A stretch of 64,000 bases of DNA from Siphonodentalium dalli (GCA_032622095.1 CP136062.1:163552875-163616874), one strand, 5' to 3'; positions 11,961-24,875 are shown, numbered from the stretch's first letter. Numbers and translations: made by a program. Notes: generated by a model from the letters alone, not told the origin.

Positions 11961-11989
11961 TCCATTAATATGCACTAAAAGTGAAACGC

Positions 11990-13800
11990 TATGCAATCAA
12001 GCATCAACAATTCATAGGAATGTCTAGATGTGTTCAAGATATTTTATGATGTGCAGACGTTGATGACCGGTGATGGAAATTGCTACAAGCATTTGTGTTC
12101 AGGATTTTGCCATTTGAACGTTCAATATTGTGTTACAAATCATTGCAAACAAGTATATGAATTAAAGTATCTAATATTCCCTTCAATTTATCAAGTAGTT
12201 TGTGCGCCTAAGCTGACAGAACGTACCCAAAACATCGCTAACATTGGAGTATATGGGTCCGGCGAGAAGGGTCAATACGACCTTAAATGACTAAAATATA
12301 AAAATTAGTCGCACCGATTCTGATAGACGGGTACTATATGAATTCAAATCTGCAACATTCCCATCAATTTGTCAAGCAGTTTGTGCGCCTGAGCAGTCGC
12401 AGCGCTTTAGGTCTTGTGGGAGATCGTCTGAGTTGATAGACATGCAAATAATTCACTGATTGGCTTGATGCACTGAGGCATTGATAGTCACATTAATGTT
12501 TGAGACAGTTGCTCGCTCTGTTTCCATACACATGATGGTCCAGGCTTTAGTTAGATCAGGACAAGTTTATTTATTTATTTAAGTTTTACATTTTTCGAAG
12601 CTTCTTTCCGAAGTGTGTCGGGAAGGAAATTTATCACCCCACCGTCCCATATGGCAACATGTCATAGCTTAATATCATCTCCGCTGAGGCTCATATGAGG
12701 TCCTTAACCGTTAAAGAAGGTCTATCTCTTCCTGTTACAAGTTTTATATTTATTCCTTGGTGTAAAATAATATACATGTGAATCGAAGACCCCTGCCATT
12801 AAACGCTTTTATCGATTAATATGGATTATACATGTATTTCGAAATTATTTATTGCATAACATGTGCGATCGTTTATCTAATGACCAGTAGTGGTTACTAT
12901 TAACAAATACCATCAATTATATTGTGTACGTTTGTCATAACTAAACGTTAAATAGACTCAGTATCGCTATGGAATCAAACAATACAAAAACTAAAACTGG
13001 GACATTTGACGTTTGAAACGTAGCAATGGAAGAACCCTAATATTCTGATATCGCCTGAATGGTGTATATATGTCCACCTTGATCATCGAATTAGATAAGA
13101 AAATATTCGAAATAAAAAATATGAAGTACTGACCGTGCATCTATACCCTGACAATTATTGAAAACTCTCCTTTTATAAACCCCAACCTTAATGCGTAACA
13201 ATCACGAACCGTGGTGTAACTAATTTGCAGTATTATTGATTTTAATTTGCAATTAAAATGCATTGAGCATAAATGGTGTTATGACTGAGATAAAACCATT
13301 CTACGTATATGTAAGGTTCCTATTGGTCCATTTTTTTTTTAAATAAACAAGCTTCATTCCGCTCTCCGTCAACGGAGTCCCACAATTTAACCAGCAAAAT
13401 AACCGGACATTAACAGCCCCCACCAGGAGTGGGTTTACCGTTCCAAAACTTAATTTGAAGTTTAACTCTTTCGCTGTCACCCCGCCACACCGACATACTG
13501 CCAAGCATTCTGGGTGTAAATACAAGTATTTTATGTATTTGTGGGTAATGCAATGACTATCGGGTAATTTAGGTGGATTTAGTTGAAACTTCACATGTGG
13601 GGATATATGACAATGACCTATCATCTGCCCCGACGTGGCGATCCATTCAAGGTCATAGGGGTCACGTGCCATTGGCGGCCATCTTGGATTTGCTTTAACT
13701 TATGTTTATCGGTAAAAAAAAATTCAATTCATATATGATTAAATGTTTGTTTTTTGTTCTAGTGTTCTATTCCATTAATTAATGCTTCACCAGTTAATCA
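11990..13800. other. Intergenic, nothing recognised
   Basis: No gene supported. The 123-codon minus-strand frame at 13301-13672 lacks recognisable similarity and overlaps sequence of dispersed-repeat type (AAGGTCATAGGGGTCACG, GGCGGCCATCTTGGATTT). A CCTGAGC/CCTAAGC-containing segment appears twice near 12205 and 12385 (TTTGTGCGCCT), a short direct duplication. Confidence 0.35.
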
Positions 13801-13801
13801 T

Positions 13802-13958
13802 CGCCACTCTCTTGAGTTCGTTAATTATCATGTACGAGTAGAGTTATCTCGCCTGTTCCATGCGTCTGTCTTTTGCATTAAATGTTCGTACTAAAAACGT
13901 GTTCTCGAATATTTACCAAAATAGTTCGATAAGAGAGCTACAGTTCCTCTACGTGACG
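13802..13958 (+). repeat. 5' LTR of Gypsy-type element 1
   Basis: This 157-bp sequence is identical, base for base, to 19113-19269. It ends immediately before a primer-binding site. It does not begin TG and end CA, and no 5-bp target duplication is evident next to it, so the exact outer border is uncertain by a few bases. Confidence 0.9.
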
Positions 13959-13973
13959 TGGTGGCAGCGGCTG
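13959..13973 (+). promoter_or_regulatory. Primer-binding site of Gypsy-type element 1
   Basis: TGGTGGCAGCGGCTG directly follows the 5' LTR. It begins TGG, complementary to the CCA tail of a tRNA, and would pair with a tRNA 3' end reading CAGCCGCTGCCACCA. Leucine tRNA is the likely primer but was not verified. Confidence 0.75.
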
Positions 13974-14092
13974 TTCTACTCAAGAACCCACGGGGTTCGA
14001 TTACATGTTGTCATTATTCGAACTTTTGCAAAAAACGCTTGTTTAGAGTTCACAGTTTACTCTTGACTTGTCACCTAATTTCGTTCTAAATT

Positions 14093-16474
14093 ATGTCGGC
14101 GCCCAAGCAATGGAAGCTGACGGAAGACGAGTCATTTTCGTCATATTCTGCTTGGAAGAATAATTTTGTTTACACTCTCTCACAAGACGACAGCTTTGGA
14201 CAGTTCTTGCGTGATGATGCTTCATGGAAAAAAACATCTGATTCTGTGCAACACAGAGGCCTCGCTAATGCAGCCACTAACACTCACTTGACTCACATGT
14301 TAGGCTTGGTCTCGCAGTATGTTCCACACTTCCTTTCGGCGGATATTATTCAAAACTCTACAAGTTTGGCTTCAATCTGGCATATTGTGAGAAAGTATTA
14401 TGGTTTTTCGCAGTCAGAAACTCAGTTTTTGAAATTTGCATCCATCAAATGGGAAGAAAATGAGAGACCTGAACGGCTCTATCAGAGACTTATCGCGCAC
14501 CTACAAGACAATTTGCTCCGGAAGGATTGTAAATTACTTTATGATGGTCAACCTATTCAGAAAGATGAACAGATCTCCCCTACCGTAGAGCGTTTAGTCG
14601 TGTTAAAATGGATGGAATTGATCCACCCAAACCTCACCTCACTCGTGCAACGCACATTTGCGTACGATTTACAGAGGATGTCACTGAAAGATTTGCAACC
14701 GCAAATAGTTGACGCTCTTGATGGTTTTTTAGAAGAACTCCGTTCTGATGGAGTGAAGGCTTCTCGAATACAATTTCGTGGTGAACGTTCCAGGAACAGT
14801 GACAAATTCCACAATAACGCACCAGCTTCTCACAAGACTTATAGGAATTCCAGTAAACAATGCCGCATATGTCGTGCTGAAGGCCGCCAATATCTCGGTC
14901 ATACTATTCATGAATGTGATTTCTTATCTCGAGCAGAGAAGCGCGGGTTCGTTAATGCCTATCGTGTGGACATAGATGAAGATCCTGTTTTCGATCACCT
15001 GGAATCCTCTGATACTACGGAAAGCACTTCCACTGGTTATTCACAGGATAATTTTGTGGACGATTCTGAGGAGAGTCCGGTTCAACCAGTTGTCAACCGA
15101 GTAAAAACTGTTAACTCTCCATCCTTCAACACTTTCTATAATCATCACCCGATTACCATCACATGTGATTCCGGTGCAACTTCATCTCTTATCAGACACG
15201 ACGTTGCCATTAAAATTCAAGCACCCATTACAAACACTAAGCATTCCGCAAACCAGGCTGATGGAAAAACCTCCATAAAAGCCTGTGGTGAAGTTCATAT
15301 AACTCTCTTTCGTGGATCCTTACAATTTAATTTGGAGACAGTCGTCGTCAAAGACCTAGACTGTGATGTTCTTGCTGGCATGCCTTTCTTGAAAGACAAT
15401 AAGATTGTCTTAGACATCCCCAATGATAAAATAATCATTGATAACAAACATTCCGTGACATATTTGCACAAACCTCCTGGTACTACGCTCTCCAACATCC
15501 GACGGTGTTCCACTTACCTACTTAGAGCACTTGAGAAAAATATTATCCTACCTGGTGATTTCTTGGAAATAAGTTGCCCTCTGGGTCTGCCCGATGATGA
15601 GGAAATTGCAATCGAACCACGCTACGACTCAACACAATCCACTCATACCTGGCCTCTACCTATCACAACCAAACCCATTGCTGGCATGATTCGCATACCC
15701 AACAACTCACCTGAACCTATAGAAATTCACAGAAACCAGCATGTCGCTCAAGTTAGGTTCACTTGCACTTCATCTACCACCACATCCATTCAGTCGCATT
15801 CAAAACACTCCACATTTACACCATCAGGGGCTGACATTTCTATTACTAGTCCCACATCAAACACTAGCCCTGATGTTTCCAAAATATTACTTGATCCAGA
15901 CAACCAATTAACTCCAAACGAGCATAAACTTTTCACAACCTTGCATCAGTCATACTCAGATGTGTTCAACCCTATCATTGGCAAATATAATGACGCATCT
16001 GGCAAAATTCGAGCATCCATAAATATGGGTCCTGTTGAGCCACCCCCACAGAAGGGCCGATTACCCCTATACAAAACCAGTGACCTTCAGCTCCCACAGG
16101 ACAAGATTGATGAACTTGAATCCCTTGGCGTGTTAGCTAAACCAGAACAAGTCGATGTCAAAGTTGAATATGTGTCCCCCAGCTTCTTAGTAAAAAAGCA
16201 AGGCGGGGGTCATCGGTTAGTGACAACATTCAATACCATTGGTAGTTACACAAGACCCACACCAAGTCGTGTCACTCGCACCGATGACGTCAAGCGCTTC
16301 CTCGCCAAAATCAAATACATAATAAAAACTGATATGACGAAACAATTTTTTCAGTTAACAATGGAGCATTCGTCTATGAAATACATTGGCATTGTTTCCC
16401 CCTCCAAGGTATACGAGTCTACACCCGTGCCGCTATGGGAATGCCTGGCTCAACAGAGCAATTGGATGAGCTGA
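14093..16474 (+). pseudogene. Gypsy-type element 1: Gag, protease and N-terminal part of RT
   Basis: One frame of 793 codons. Residues 1-250 are Gag-like; about residues 257-275 hold a zinc knuckle with spacing Cys-x2-Cys-x9-His-x4-Cys (CRICR...HTIHEC). The aspartic protease motif is DSGAT near residue 362. RT starts around residue 650 with YVSPSFLVKK and continues through KTDMTKQFFQLT. At about 16400-16410 the frame is lost by a single-base indel: the expected RT continuation is found one frame over from 16408. The last 20 or so residues are therefore out-of-frame translation. Domain order in the element is protease, RT, RNase H, integrase, which fits Ty3/Gypsy (or BEL) and not Copia. Inactive as it stands. 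Confidence 0.9.
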
Positions 16475-16770
16475 TGTTCAGAGTTCTTGGAGATGTTATC
16501 CATTCTGGAGAGGTCATAAAGCTCGCTGATGATTTGTACATCGGTGCACCTGATGTTCTATCTCTTTTGAACATCATCTGGGAGAAGGTTCTTCAGAAAT
16601 TTCGACAGAATAATCTTCGGTTATCAGCTGCCAAAACTTCTATTTGTCCGGTAAATACCACCGTACTTGGTTGGTATTGGTCAGCAGGGAAAATTTCAGT
16701 CTCTCCTCACAAAATCAACCCACTCTCTACTTGCAATCTGCCTCCAACTGTGAAGTCTCTGCGCTCATGA
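16408..16770 (+). pseudogene. Gypsy-type element 1: RT palm and thumb after the frameshift
   Basis: The frame carries RVYTRAAMGMPG and the catalytic LADDLYIG box, with two adjacent aspartates intact, then the RT thumb and connection (TVLGWYWSAGKI). It ends at an in-frame TGA (16768-16770) where the family has an aromatic residue between RS and GAYK, so this is a nonsense mutation and not a natural stop. The next piece is in the same frame. Confidence 0.85.
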
Positions 16771-18966
16771 TGTGGCGCTTATAAACATTTGAATGCATGC
16801 ATCCCTCAGTGCTCTGCTTTACTGTCCACTTTCGACCTTATGACTGCTGGAAAATCTTCCTCTGAGAAGATTTCTTGGTCATTGGACGCCACTGCAGCTT
16901 TTCACAAAGCTCAACAGGCCTTGCAACCCCCCAAATCTATCGTTATTCCGAGGCCATCTGATCAACTGGTCATCACCACCGATGGCGCGGTCCGCAACGG
17001 TGGTATTGGTGCGGTATTACATATTCTTCGTGCTGGTAAAACTCTTCTTGGTGGATATTACTCTGCTAAGTTGAAACCTCACCAATTAAAGTGGCTTCCT
17101 TGCGAGATTGAAGCACTCGCCATTGGTTCCGCTGTTAATCATTGGAGCTCCTGTATCTTGGAATCTGAGAACACCACCCAGATTTTGACTGATTCCCGCC
17201 CTTGTGTTCAAGCTTTCTCAAAATTGTCTAGAGGTGAATTCTCCACTAGTGCCCGCATTTCTTCCTTCCTATCCACCCTAAGTCGGTATAAAGTCATTCT
17301 CAAGCATATTTCTGGTTCTAACAATCTCCTGGCTGACTTTCTCAGTCGTAATTCTGCCCAGTGTCCATCTGGTAGTTGTCAACTTTGTCAGTTTGTGTCA
17401 CAAAACGAAGATTCAACCATCAGATCTATCAGTGTTGAAGATATTCTTTCCAGATCAGCCCCCATGCCGTTTCTCAATGCTACTTCTTGGCAAGCTGCCC
17501 AACAAACTTGTCCTACATTGCGTCGAGATTATTCGCACCTCTCTCATGGCACTCGACCTCCCAAAAAGGCTAGAGGTGTTCGTGATGTCAAGAAATACAT
17601 GAAAGTTTGCACCATTAATGGTGGCCTGCTGATAGTCAAGAATACTACACCATTTCAACATGCTTTCAACACTATAGTTGTCCCAAACCATATGCTATCT
17701 GGCCTGCTGACAGCTTTACATCTCCGCCTACAACACCCAACTGCCTGTGAGCTCAAGAAATTATTTCAGAGATATTTTTTTGCACTTAGTATTCACCAAG
17801 TTATTGATTCTGTCACTAAGTACTGTGCTCAGTGTACTGCCATCAGTAAACTTCCTCCCACCCTTCCAGTGTTCACATCATCACCCCCATGCTCTGGTCC
17901 TGGATTGGAGTTCGCCTGCGACATAATGTGTCGAGCAAGACAGAAGATACTTGTCGTCCGGGATACTTTCTCTTCCTTTACATTTGCTCGCATAATTGCT
18001 GACGAGCGGTCTTCTACCTTGCGTGATGGTATTTTCGAAGTCATTGCTGAACTTAAATCACCTCAGGGTTGTTCTATTCGCACATACGGTGCTCCTGCTT
18101 TCCAAAGCATTCGTATCGAGATTGGCCGTCTCAAGAATTGTAACAAGAACCCTGTCGCAGAGAAGGCCATCCAAGAGCTCCAGTGTGAGTTGAAGCGACT
18201 CTCTCCGACAGGAGACCCAGTGTCAACCAATCTTCTTGCTGAAGCTGTCAGTATCCTTAACTCACGTAATCGTGGGCTCAGTGCTAAGGAGATTCTCTAT
18301 CAGAGGGATGGCATCTCTGGCCAACAGTTGAACTTCTCTGACAAGGACATGGCTTCCAAACAGTTTGATCTCCGCACCAGAAACCACCAATCCAGCGCCC
18401 GCTCTAAAGTGCCCCATGGATGTTTCCTTCATCAGAAGTTCTCACCTGGTGACCTTGTCTTCCTCAAGTCTGAAGGCGATAAACATCATGCTCGCCCCCA
18501 ATACATTGTCACCTCATCTGATGAGAGCTATGTACACATTCAGAAATTTGCTGGCCAACAGTTCAGATCCAAGACATATCCCGTCAAGCCTTCTGAAATT
18601 ATCCGCTCCCCTAACATGGTGTCATCCACATCAGATTACGGCAAGGAAACTGATCCCTTTGCATCAAACACCTCAGACTCAGAATCAGAATCAGAACAAA
18701 CACCATCTGACACACATGACTCAGGCCAATTACCCAATGATTCACACAGCTTGCTCAATCCACAAGATTCAGATTCAGATGATGAATCTCACACACAGCA
18801 GACCCTTCCTACACCAAACATGCAACCCTCTCATGATTGCGATTTCTCAAATCAGGCCAACCCCGGTGGTAGCCCGTGTTCAAAGCCCACCAGGCGTTCT
18901 GAACGACCTTCTAGAAAACATAATTGGCTCTTATCCGGTGTTTGGGATACCTCCGAGGATGTGTAA
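16771..18966 (+). pseudogene. Gypsy-type element 1: RNase H, integrase and C-terminal tail
   Basis: Continues the preceding frame. RNase H begins with the TTDGAVRNGG aspartate box and has TDSRP and ADFLSRN further on. The integrase zinc motif is HLRLQH...CAQC. In the integrase core the first aspartate (FACDIM) and the glutamate (NPVAEKAIQEL) are kept, but the second catalytic position is Tyr (RTYGAPAF). The distance from that position to the Glu is 24 residues where DD35E integrases have about 35, so a short in-frame deletion is likely. The C-terminal 100 residues are Ser/Asp/Glu-rich. Integrase would be inactive. Confidence 0.88.
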
Positions 18967-19095
18967 AGTAAATCTAACTCAGCAATTTTCCCTTCATTCC
19001 AATTCTGCTCTGCATTTTATCTCAAATTCCATGGATTTTTGTATTTTTGCTTTATTACCTTAACATTCTTTTTACCGGTATGTTCTTTATTTTAC

Positions 19096-19109
19096 AAGGA
19101 GAGAAGAGA
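19096..19109 (+). promoter_or_regulatory. Polypurine tract of Gypsy-type element 1
   Basis: AAGGAGAGAAGAGA lies just upstream of the 3' LTR, where plus-strand DNA priming occurs in LTR retroelements. Three bases (CTG) separate it from the shared LTR sequence. Confidence 0.75.
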
Positions 19110-19112
19110 CTG

Positions 19113-19269
19113 CGCCACTCTCTTGAGTTCGTTAATTATCATGTACGAGTAGAGTTATCTCGCCTGTTCCATGCGTCTGTCTTTTGCATTAAATGTTCGT
19201 ACTAAAAACGTGTTCTCGAATATTTACCAAAATAGTTCGATAAGAGAGCTACAGTTCCTCTACGTGACG
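19113..19269 (+). repeat. 3' LTR of Gypsy-type element 1
   Basis: Identical over 157 bp to the 5' LTR at 13802-13958. The flanks (ATCAT before the 5' LTR, CATAT after the 3' LTR) do not form a clear duplication. Confidence 0.9.
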
Positions 19270-19740
19270 CATATTCCGGATATTATTCCGTATTTTTCAC
19301 CGACCTCATTCCGACAGAATTTTTGGACGTTAAACTGATCAGCAGAAAGGAGGCCGCCAAGTCAATTATGACGTTTATTTTCCACTCATATATCGCATCC
19401 CACCAAAAGTTAATTTGTCAATGATATATTCTGGCTCGGACTGTACTCATAGAACTTCAGGAGTAGCATGACTTTGACTGACCTTTCTTCTAAATTGTCA
19501 GCGCACACCAGCACTCTACATAAATTAATGAACCCCCGTTGTAATGCAACAACACAATATAATTACGACCAGTAAACCAGGTGCACCCCCGAACTCGCAT
19601 AAATGCGTATTTGGCAGCGACTGTGTAACTCGCATTTATGCGAGCTTGGCATCGAAATAGTTAAAATATAAGGGGTAGCCAAACAATCCTAGTTCATAAT
19701 GAATTTAAGTATATAAATATAAATAATAAATGCTTGATTC
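19270..19740. other. Flank between LTR element and LINE, nothing recognised
   Basis: No gene or known element was identified. A small hairpin, CTCGCATTTATGCGAG, lies near 19628 with a related ACTCGCATAAATGCG near 19592. Confidence 0.35.
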
Positions 19741-19741
19741 A

Positions 19742-19850
19742 ACGTGGTCATGGGATTTTTTGACCGCGATAAAAATCCAGCAAACTCATTCAGGGTTCTT
19801 GCAATTTGTTGAATGTTTCTCGCAGTCAAAATCCCATGACCACATTTAAT
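19742..19850. repeat. Short inverted repeat next to the LINE
   Basis: GTGGTCATGGGATTTTTTGAC on the left pairs with GTCAAAATCCCATGACCAC on the right, about 60 bp apart. No coding content. Confidence 0.65.
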
Positions 19851-19889
19851 CCGCCGCGTATTTGTTGTACATGAACACATTGGTAGTCC

Positions 19890-21353
19890 ATCATTGTCAT
19901 CAACTGGACATAGCACAACTTTCCAGTTACTCCAGCCTGGTTACTCGAGATATACCACACCCTGTGCCAGGCCCTCGATGAGAAGTCAAATACGTCGGCA
20001 ATTTTTTTGCGATATTTCCAAAGCATTTGAGAGAGTCTGGCACAGGGGGTTGTTATTCAAACTGGAACAATTCGGAATAGCCGGAAATGTCAACTGTTGG
20101 TTGAATAGCTATCTCTGTAACAGATCACAACGCGTCCTAGTGGGTAAATCGTTCTCGGATTATCGTAGTATCCCAGCAGGAGTCCCCCCATGGCTCAATT
20201 ATTGGACCTGCGTTTATATTTTTGACGTATATAAACGACCTGGCAACGACAATACATTCCCTTACCCGTATGTACGCAGATGATACTTGCTTTTTCAGTG
20301 TCCAACCATCACTTGATGACTGTACACGCGAACTTTTTGAAGATCTGGATAGAGTTTCTTGTTGGTCGAAACAATGGTTGGTTACTTTCAATGCAGACAA
20401 AACAAAATCAATGGTGTTCTCACTTACTCCCTCGACAGATTGTTTGGATCTCGAACTTGGTGATAACGAAATAGAGCAAGTTGACTGTCATAAACATCTT
20501 GGAGTATCTATACAATCGAACCTTCATTGGGACGCCCATATAAATGAAATTTGTAGCCGAGTGTCAACCAGACTGTCACAACTGAGGAGAATAAAATTTC
20601 TTGTACCTTACCAATCTATTACCAGCTACCGTCACTGAAGCATCTAGATACCCCATCAGAAACCCCTTGCGATACATAAACTACTTTACGAACACGACTC
20701 ATTTCAAATCGAGTTTCGTCCCATCCATGATAGCTGAATGGAATCTATCATGTAAAACTACTACCGATAACAAAAAAGTTGATGACCCCTCATCAGAACC
20801 ACTAAAGACGAAATCATAAGTAACATGTATAGAACATTATGTAATAAAGAACTGACTTTGAAACCCCCACCATATTTCAATACAGGTCAAAGGAGATTAA
20901 ATATTTTGCACTGTAGACTTAGAAATAACTGTAGCGACATAAACTTTGATAAATATGAAAACTACATCTCAGCTCATCCAAATTGTACTTGTGTAAATTC
21001 ATGTGAAGACGCAAACCATTTTTTCTTCAGTTGTCCTCGGTACGCAGAAGCGAGAAATCGGATGTGGGCTCGTATGGATGAACTTAACGTGACTATTGTC
21101 TCCGAAAAATATCTCCTGTTTGGTGTACAACACTGCAGCGGAAAGCTAAATGCTCGCCTGTTTGAGACAGTACAATCATTTATCTCATCTACAGACCGTT
21201 TCTCTTAATCTCATAATTATCAGAATTCTCTCGTTATAGTTTCCCTTACCCCAATTCTGCGAGACCACAGCCACTCCAACAGCCACACTTAAACAGTAAC
21301 TTCTACAATACAACTGAATTAAAACCATCTCCGATATTTGAATTTATTAGCAA
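19890..21353 (+). pseudogene. LINE ORF2: RT and C-terminal domain, 5'-truncated and frameshifted
   Basis: The RT domain shows CDISKAFERVWHRGLL, IPAGVP, TYINDLA and the catalytic MYADDT box (about 20270), typical of non-LTR retrotransposons. The C-terminus carries the Cys/His motif CTC...C...HFFFSCPRY and ends at 21208. The reading frame changes at least three times: at the C-run near 20185, near 20600-20640 and near 20815. The 5' part (endonuclease and N-terminal RT) is missing. The 3' UTR is interrupted at 21353/23860 by a Helitron and resumes at 23860. A second fragment lies at 5930-6790. A CR1/Jockey-group origin is likely but not resolved. Confidence 0.9.
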
Positions 21354-23808
21354 CTAGCAGGGTTACCCGGCGTTGCCCAGGTTAATGCGATGTGAAATCA
21401 TCTGTATGCTGTGGATATTTGTTGGGAATAGAGAACAGAGTGTTATACGTTTTCTCATAAATTGTATATTCAAATAGCATCACAAAACATGATTATTACA
21501 GTCATGGAATATAAGTAGTGGCCCACCTTGTCAATTGTCATTCTGTTTATCGCGATTAATCCGTTCCACCAATAATGAAGTATTTATTTATTTACAACTG
21601 TGTATACGTCAGACGTTATAATATGATACACGGACATCATAAAGACATTAGTTCGCATAAATAAAAGATGACAATTGGGTTTTACATATTGAGATGCATC
21701 AATCAATCTAGTGGGTTGGACCAAGATCTCGAGGATACCTGGCTATATCTCCATGAAGATACAGATGTTTTAAAGATATTTCCAGGTGCTCCTCTGTTCA
21801 TGGTGCTATATATTGGCTAAATATTCTCAGTTTCAACGAAATGTTGCTGCGCGGGCATATCAGCTACATTTGCCAGACACAGAGCGAGATTTTGAGTTGT
21901 TTATGGCAGTCGATGAGTCTGTTCTAAACCCCTTGTCAGATGTCAGTATTGGGAGGATCCTGAAAAGTCATGTGCTACTAACTGCATTTTATTGTATATC
22001 AGAAGAAACTATATATGACTGCACACTGTGACCACTATTTTGAACAGGCCTTCCATATATCCTGACAAATTGTAACTTTTTTGTCCTGATTGCCATCCCC
22101 ATATAAATATGACAATTAAGAAGATATAATTGTTCAAGTGACTTATAAGTGGGTTACCATTTGTCGGGATTGTGAAATGTGAACGCCCAAATCTCCTTAA
22201 AATGATATGGAGATGGCCTGGGTGACTATATATAACTTATATGTGGATATCGGCGAATATAAATCTTATCTATGATAGTGCATATCCGCTCGCCATCCGT
22301 GACGCAAACGACACCAAATGTAATTTAATTCATGGTATATCATTAGATAAAAACATGTATGAATTTGTTAGTGCCAAATATATTTGTATCAGCTTTTGCC
22401 TCTTCGATTGTACCGCGTGAGTGAAGTTATATATATAACACACAGACAGACAGAAAGACAGACAGACAGCACAATTTGATTTATTGTATCATTTGAGAAG
22501 AACGTATCTGAATTTGATGGTAATTGGTACTAAAACTATTTTGTATCAGTTTTTGGTGACCCTCCCGTCCCTATTTTGGACTCAAGCTGCACACACTAAG
22601 TAAGTCTCATTAGAGATTAGAGATGCATATATATATGAAATTGGTGAAAATTGGCGAGTATACAAATTCGTATCAAATTGAAGTTCCCCATATCTCTCAC
22701 CAATAGGGCACCAATTTGTTGTGTCTAAATCACACGATAAGATTCCCCGTATAACGGAGAAGAATATGTATCAATCTGGTGGAAATCGGCCATAAACTTA
22801 TAAATATAAAGTCCCTCTCATCTCTATACACCACTGACTCGAATGGCCCCACTTGTTACATCCTTAAACCACAACATTACACTCCTGATATCATGTTGAT
22901 GATTGTTTATAAGTTTGGTGATAATCGGCGACTAAACAATGTTTTTTTTAATCAAATTTTGTGTCAATCCCTCCCTCCCCATCTCTCACCTAAACAGCAC
23001 CACTATGGCGTCTTTAAATCACACAATCAGATTCCTCGTATCATGGATAAGAACGTGTATCAATTTGGTGGAAATTGGCGCCAAAAAAATTGTGCATCAA
23101 TTCTGGTGCCCCTGTCCCTTTCAATACACCCCTGACTCGAATGAGGCCACACTTGACAGATATAAGCCACACCATTAGACTCCTCATACCATGGGGATGC
23201 TTTTGTATAAGTGTGGTGGCAATCGGCGACTAAACCAATTATTATCAAATTTAGTGCCCACCCCCTCCCAATCTCTCATCCAAACGACAACAATTTGGTG
23301 TTGTTAAATCGCACAATTAGATTCCTTGTATAATGAAGAAGAATATATATCAATTTGGTGGAAATCGGCGCTAAAATTAGTTTTATCAATTTTGGTGCCC
23401 CTCTCCCCTTTCGTGCAAACCTGACTCGAACGACGCCACTTTTGACATATTTAAACCACACCGTTGGATTCTTCATATCATGGGGATGATTATATGTAAG
23501 TTTCGTGGAAATCGGCGACAGAAAAAAAATCAGCCCCTCCCCCTTCCGGGCACCCCTGACGCGAACGGCGCGACTTTTGCCATATTTAAAACACACCATT
23601 AGATTCCTCATATTATGGGGATGATTATATATAAGTTTCGTGGCAATCGCCGAAAAAAAATATTCTGCCCTCCCCCTTTTCTGCCCCTGACAACAACGGC
23701 GTCACTTTAGAAAATTTTAACCCCGACCATTATCTTTCTCGTAAAAAGTTACTCCTAGTAGACCCCTTTGGCATCATCTAGATGGTCCCCTGTGAATTTC
23801 TATAGAAC

Positions 23809-23839
<31 letters not shown>

Positions 23840-23859
23840 TTCGCAAATATATATATAGA
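21354..23859 (-). mobile_element. Non-autonomous Helitron, copy 1
   Basis: On the minus strand the element begins TCTATATATATATTTGCG and ends with a hairpin (stem ACCTGG/CCGGGT) followed seven bases later by CTGCTAG, that is, the 5' TC and 3' CTRR ends of Helitrons. It lies exactly between A and T of the host, with no target duplication. The empty site is seen at 6682/6683. The 2,506 bp contain (GACA)n tracts near 23810-23840 and 22440-22470, and a long stretch of degenerate ~110-bp tandem units (GGTGGAAATCGGCG, CCCCTGACTCGAA). No Rep/helicase gene is present. An 81-codon frame at 21786-22031 is conserved in both copies but is not recognised. Confidence 0.88.
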
Positions 23860-24000
23860 TTGAATGCCAGGGGAGAGGAGCTCCGATAAGTTCGGCAACT
23901 TGTGCTCCGATCCTCTGTGCCCACACTTATATCATCATTGTTATATCTAATCTGTGTAATATATATTGTATATAGTGGGTCACAATAAATATGTTCAAAT
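23860..24000 (+). pseudogene. LINE 3' UTR, downstream of the Helitron insertion
   Basis: Starts with TTGAATGCCAGGGGAGAGGA, which continues the LINE sequence broken at 21353, as the uninterrupted copy at 6683 shows. An AATAAA lies near 23983, followed by an (ATCA)n-like tail CAAATCAATCAAATC, a common type of LINE 3' end. Confidence 0.8.
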
Positions 24001-24875
24001 CAATCAAATCATTGTCATCAACTTATGGTACATAATTCTGATATCGCCATTGGCATTTCAATTATAAACACCAATGTTCTAATCCAATTAGCATCACTAA
24101 ATTGAAAATAACAGAATATTAACATATTTTGATCACCTCGTTCAATTTTGCTGAAGAATTAAAATTTCACAAATTTTCACTAATTTTATACAGAAAATGG
24201 AACTTTTATTCAAAATAACATAAAAAAATACCAACATTGGTCTTTAAAATCAGAATGATCCTTTATTCCGAAAGTATAGTCTAGAACATTCTAGGGAATG
24301 GTATAAAGTTCAATACTATTGTTGTAGTAGATTGTCGGTTTGTATCGATAAACTTTTCATGAAATTTCAAGGAATATACAAACATTTATTCCGAAATATT
24401 AGAGTCGTTTCCATGACAACCAAATCAACGCACAACCATATAAGCCATCCAATCGGGTAGGCCACATCAAGATCTTCAAAATGACACATCACAGTCCATT
24501 TGATAGTGTGTTGTTCTCAACCAGCACTGCGATTCCAAAAATCACAATTTTCTCACTAAAAAACCCTAAAATTACCCAAAAACGGCGTTCCAACCACCAT
24601 ACGGACTCATATCTCCAATAGGAACGTTCAGCTTAAAATGAAAATGAATGTTGAAAAATGCAGCCTTCCATTATTCGATCGATGGCATTTATTGACAATA
24701 CCGTCGATATGTGACAATACTTTTGGGGGCCCGTTTCCATGACAACCGCACCAATTTCAGATTCGATAGTAGGTCATATCAATTAGCCTACAACCTCACC
24801 TTTCCAAAGATACCAAATTTGTCCTTAAGTTTATACGGTGGGTATATTAAATCGATTTTTTTGGGTCTCTGCCGC
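24001..24875. other. Spacer before repeat block C, nothing recognised
   Basis: No gene or RNA recognised. The 107-codon frame from 24711 runs into block C and shows no similarity. Confidence 0.35.

Noticed and set aside
13301-13672. 123-codon minus-strand ORF as a gene
   Set aside because: No recognisable domain, and parts look like dispersed repeat sequence; no splice or promoter context supports it.
16395-16474. Programmed frameshift in the Gypsy element
   Set aside because: It falls in the middle of the RT domain, not at a gag-pol border, and is accompanied by a nonsense codon and a lost integrase residue, so it is damage.
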